Virus record (IMG/VR): IMGVR_UViG_3300044699_000042
Location: 1 to 40,220 of that record
Length of the DNA stretch: 40,220 nt
From: a virus
Strand: one strand, 5' to 3'
How positions within the stretch are numbered: position 1 is the stretch's first letter; each line of letters begins with the position of its first letter. Both the position numbers and the translations under genes were made by a program. Below, one piece after another: positions 39,742 through 40,220 of the stretch. The notes below the pieces were generated by a model. That model made no database searches. It worked only from the letters and a program-made list of their open reading frames with translations, and was not told the DNA's origin.

Positions 39742-40220
39742 ATGGAGCAGCACGATGTAGCGGCCGCCAAGGGCTGGCGCACGGTCCTGAAGCCCAACGG
39801 CCACGACGTCGAGCGTTCGCCATTCCGTCACTGGTAATTGGCCGCCCGACGGTCCACCCGCTCTACGCTGACGAGGCGCTGGTCGGGTCGCGTCACCGAC
39901 TGGCTGATCGAGCACGGCCAGACGGTGTTCCAGATGTTCCTGCTCGACCGCGACGAGAGCACGCACAGCCTGATGGTGCTGCAGCGTGTAAATGTCCCGC
40001 ACGCTGGTCGCGTGCTGTCCCTGGGCTCCGGCATCGCAGGCATGGAGGCGTACTGGAAGACGGCGCGACCCGACGTCCAGTTCACGCTCGTCAACGCATC
40101 CAGGGCGCAGCTAGTGCGCTCTCGCTGCCCTGGCGAGCGGGTGCAGTGCGACATGCGCTCGCCTCTCGCTGCGCTGCCTGGGCGGCTGGGCTGGTACGAC
40201 CTCGTGGTGATGGGCTACTC
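39742..40220 (+). CDS. Class I methyltransferase, 5' part (right-end copy, cut by window end)
   Basis: The same gene as 182-944. Extra bases near 39820-39832, 39855 and 39888 break the N-terminal frame; downstream it is open through VLSLGSGIAGMEAYW (motif I) and YDLVVMGYS to the window end. Amino-acid changes relative to the left copy include ESTHSLM for EAKHSML. Confidence 0.7.
39822..39839 (-). repeat. 18-bp dyad motif, right-end duplicate of copy 1
   Basis: The - strand reads AATTACCAGTGACGGAAT. The motif is kept in both strain copies although flanking bases have changed. Confidence 0.65.

Larger units (their letters stand above)
39561..40220. repeat. Right copy of the diverged terminal repeat
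   Basis: Matches 1-658. In the methyltransferase part the right copy keeps the frame where the left is broken (..MEAYWKTARPDVQF..) but has its own extra bases near 39822 and 39890, so each copy can be used to correct the other. Confidence 0.85.

Noticed and set aside
1-40220. CRISPR array, tRNA, rRNA, integrase, phage RNA polymerase or reverse transcriptase (diversity-generating element)
   Set aside because: No regularly spaced direct repeats, no recognisable cloverleaf and no matching protein motif seen on reading both strands; rare forms could still be missed by eye.

Overview
The window is an almost complete genome of a tailed phage with a podovirus-like gene set. It is GC-rich, has a unique length of about 39.56 kb, and carries a second, diverged copy of its first ~660 bp at the right end. 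The host is most likely a beta-proteobacterium of the Burkholderiales/Rhodocyclales type. This is inferred from base composition, the style of the virion and replication genes, and above all from two genes whose products end in PEP-CTERM sorting signals, which only work in a host that has an exosortase. No integrase, reverse transcriptase, phage RNA polymerase, tRNA or recognisable endolysin was seen.

Layout. The right arm of the late (+) unit begins at 39378 and, because the ends overlap, continues from base 1: small terminase, a class I methyltransferase, small membrane proteins, large terminase, portal, a virion-associated protein, an FmdB-type zinc ribbon, a two-helix membrane protein, scaffold and major coat protein (8457-9428, followed by a strong terminator). 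Then come minor virion proteins, head-tail/tail-hub proteins, a GNAT acetyltransferase, large internal (ejection-type) proteins and a tail fibre (19955-21890). All of these read on the + strand. The early unit reads on the - strand from 39024 leftwards. It starts with about a dozen small early genes, then a DUF6011 protein, HNH nuclease, HicA-like protein, SprT-like zinc protease, GIY-YIG-like nuclease, DUF2800 (RecB-like) protein, a possible DNA-binding protein, family A DNA polymerase, VapE-like primase/helicase, VRR-NUC nuclease, SNF2-type helicase and an HTH regulator. Its far end holds the two PEP-CTERM genes (22173-23451). The two units converge at a terminator near 22133-22150 and diverge at a 350-bp control region at 39025-39377.

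How it works together. The early unit supplies DNA replication and recombination plus a DNA-binding regulator, then secreted proteins that would be handed to the host exosortase and placed in the envelope or extracellular matrix during infection. The late unit packages DNA and builds a short-tailed virion. An 18-bp near-palindromic motif (consensus AATTACCMGTRACGWAAT) occurs at 11 distinct places around the genome, mostly just after stop codons, and looks like a genome-wide operator or structural element.

Quality. About twenty genes are broken by single-base insertions or deletions that neighbouring frames repair, while the long polymerase, primase and coat genes are intact. This pattern suggests uncorrected long-read errors rather than pseudogenes. 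The two end copies differ by many synonymous substitutions, so the contig probably joins two strains of the same phage.
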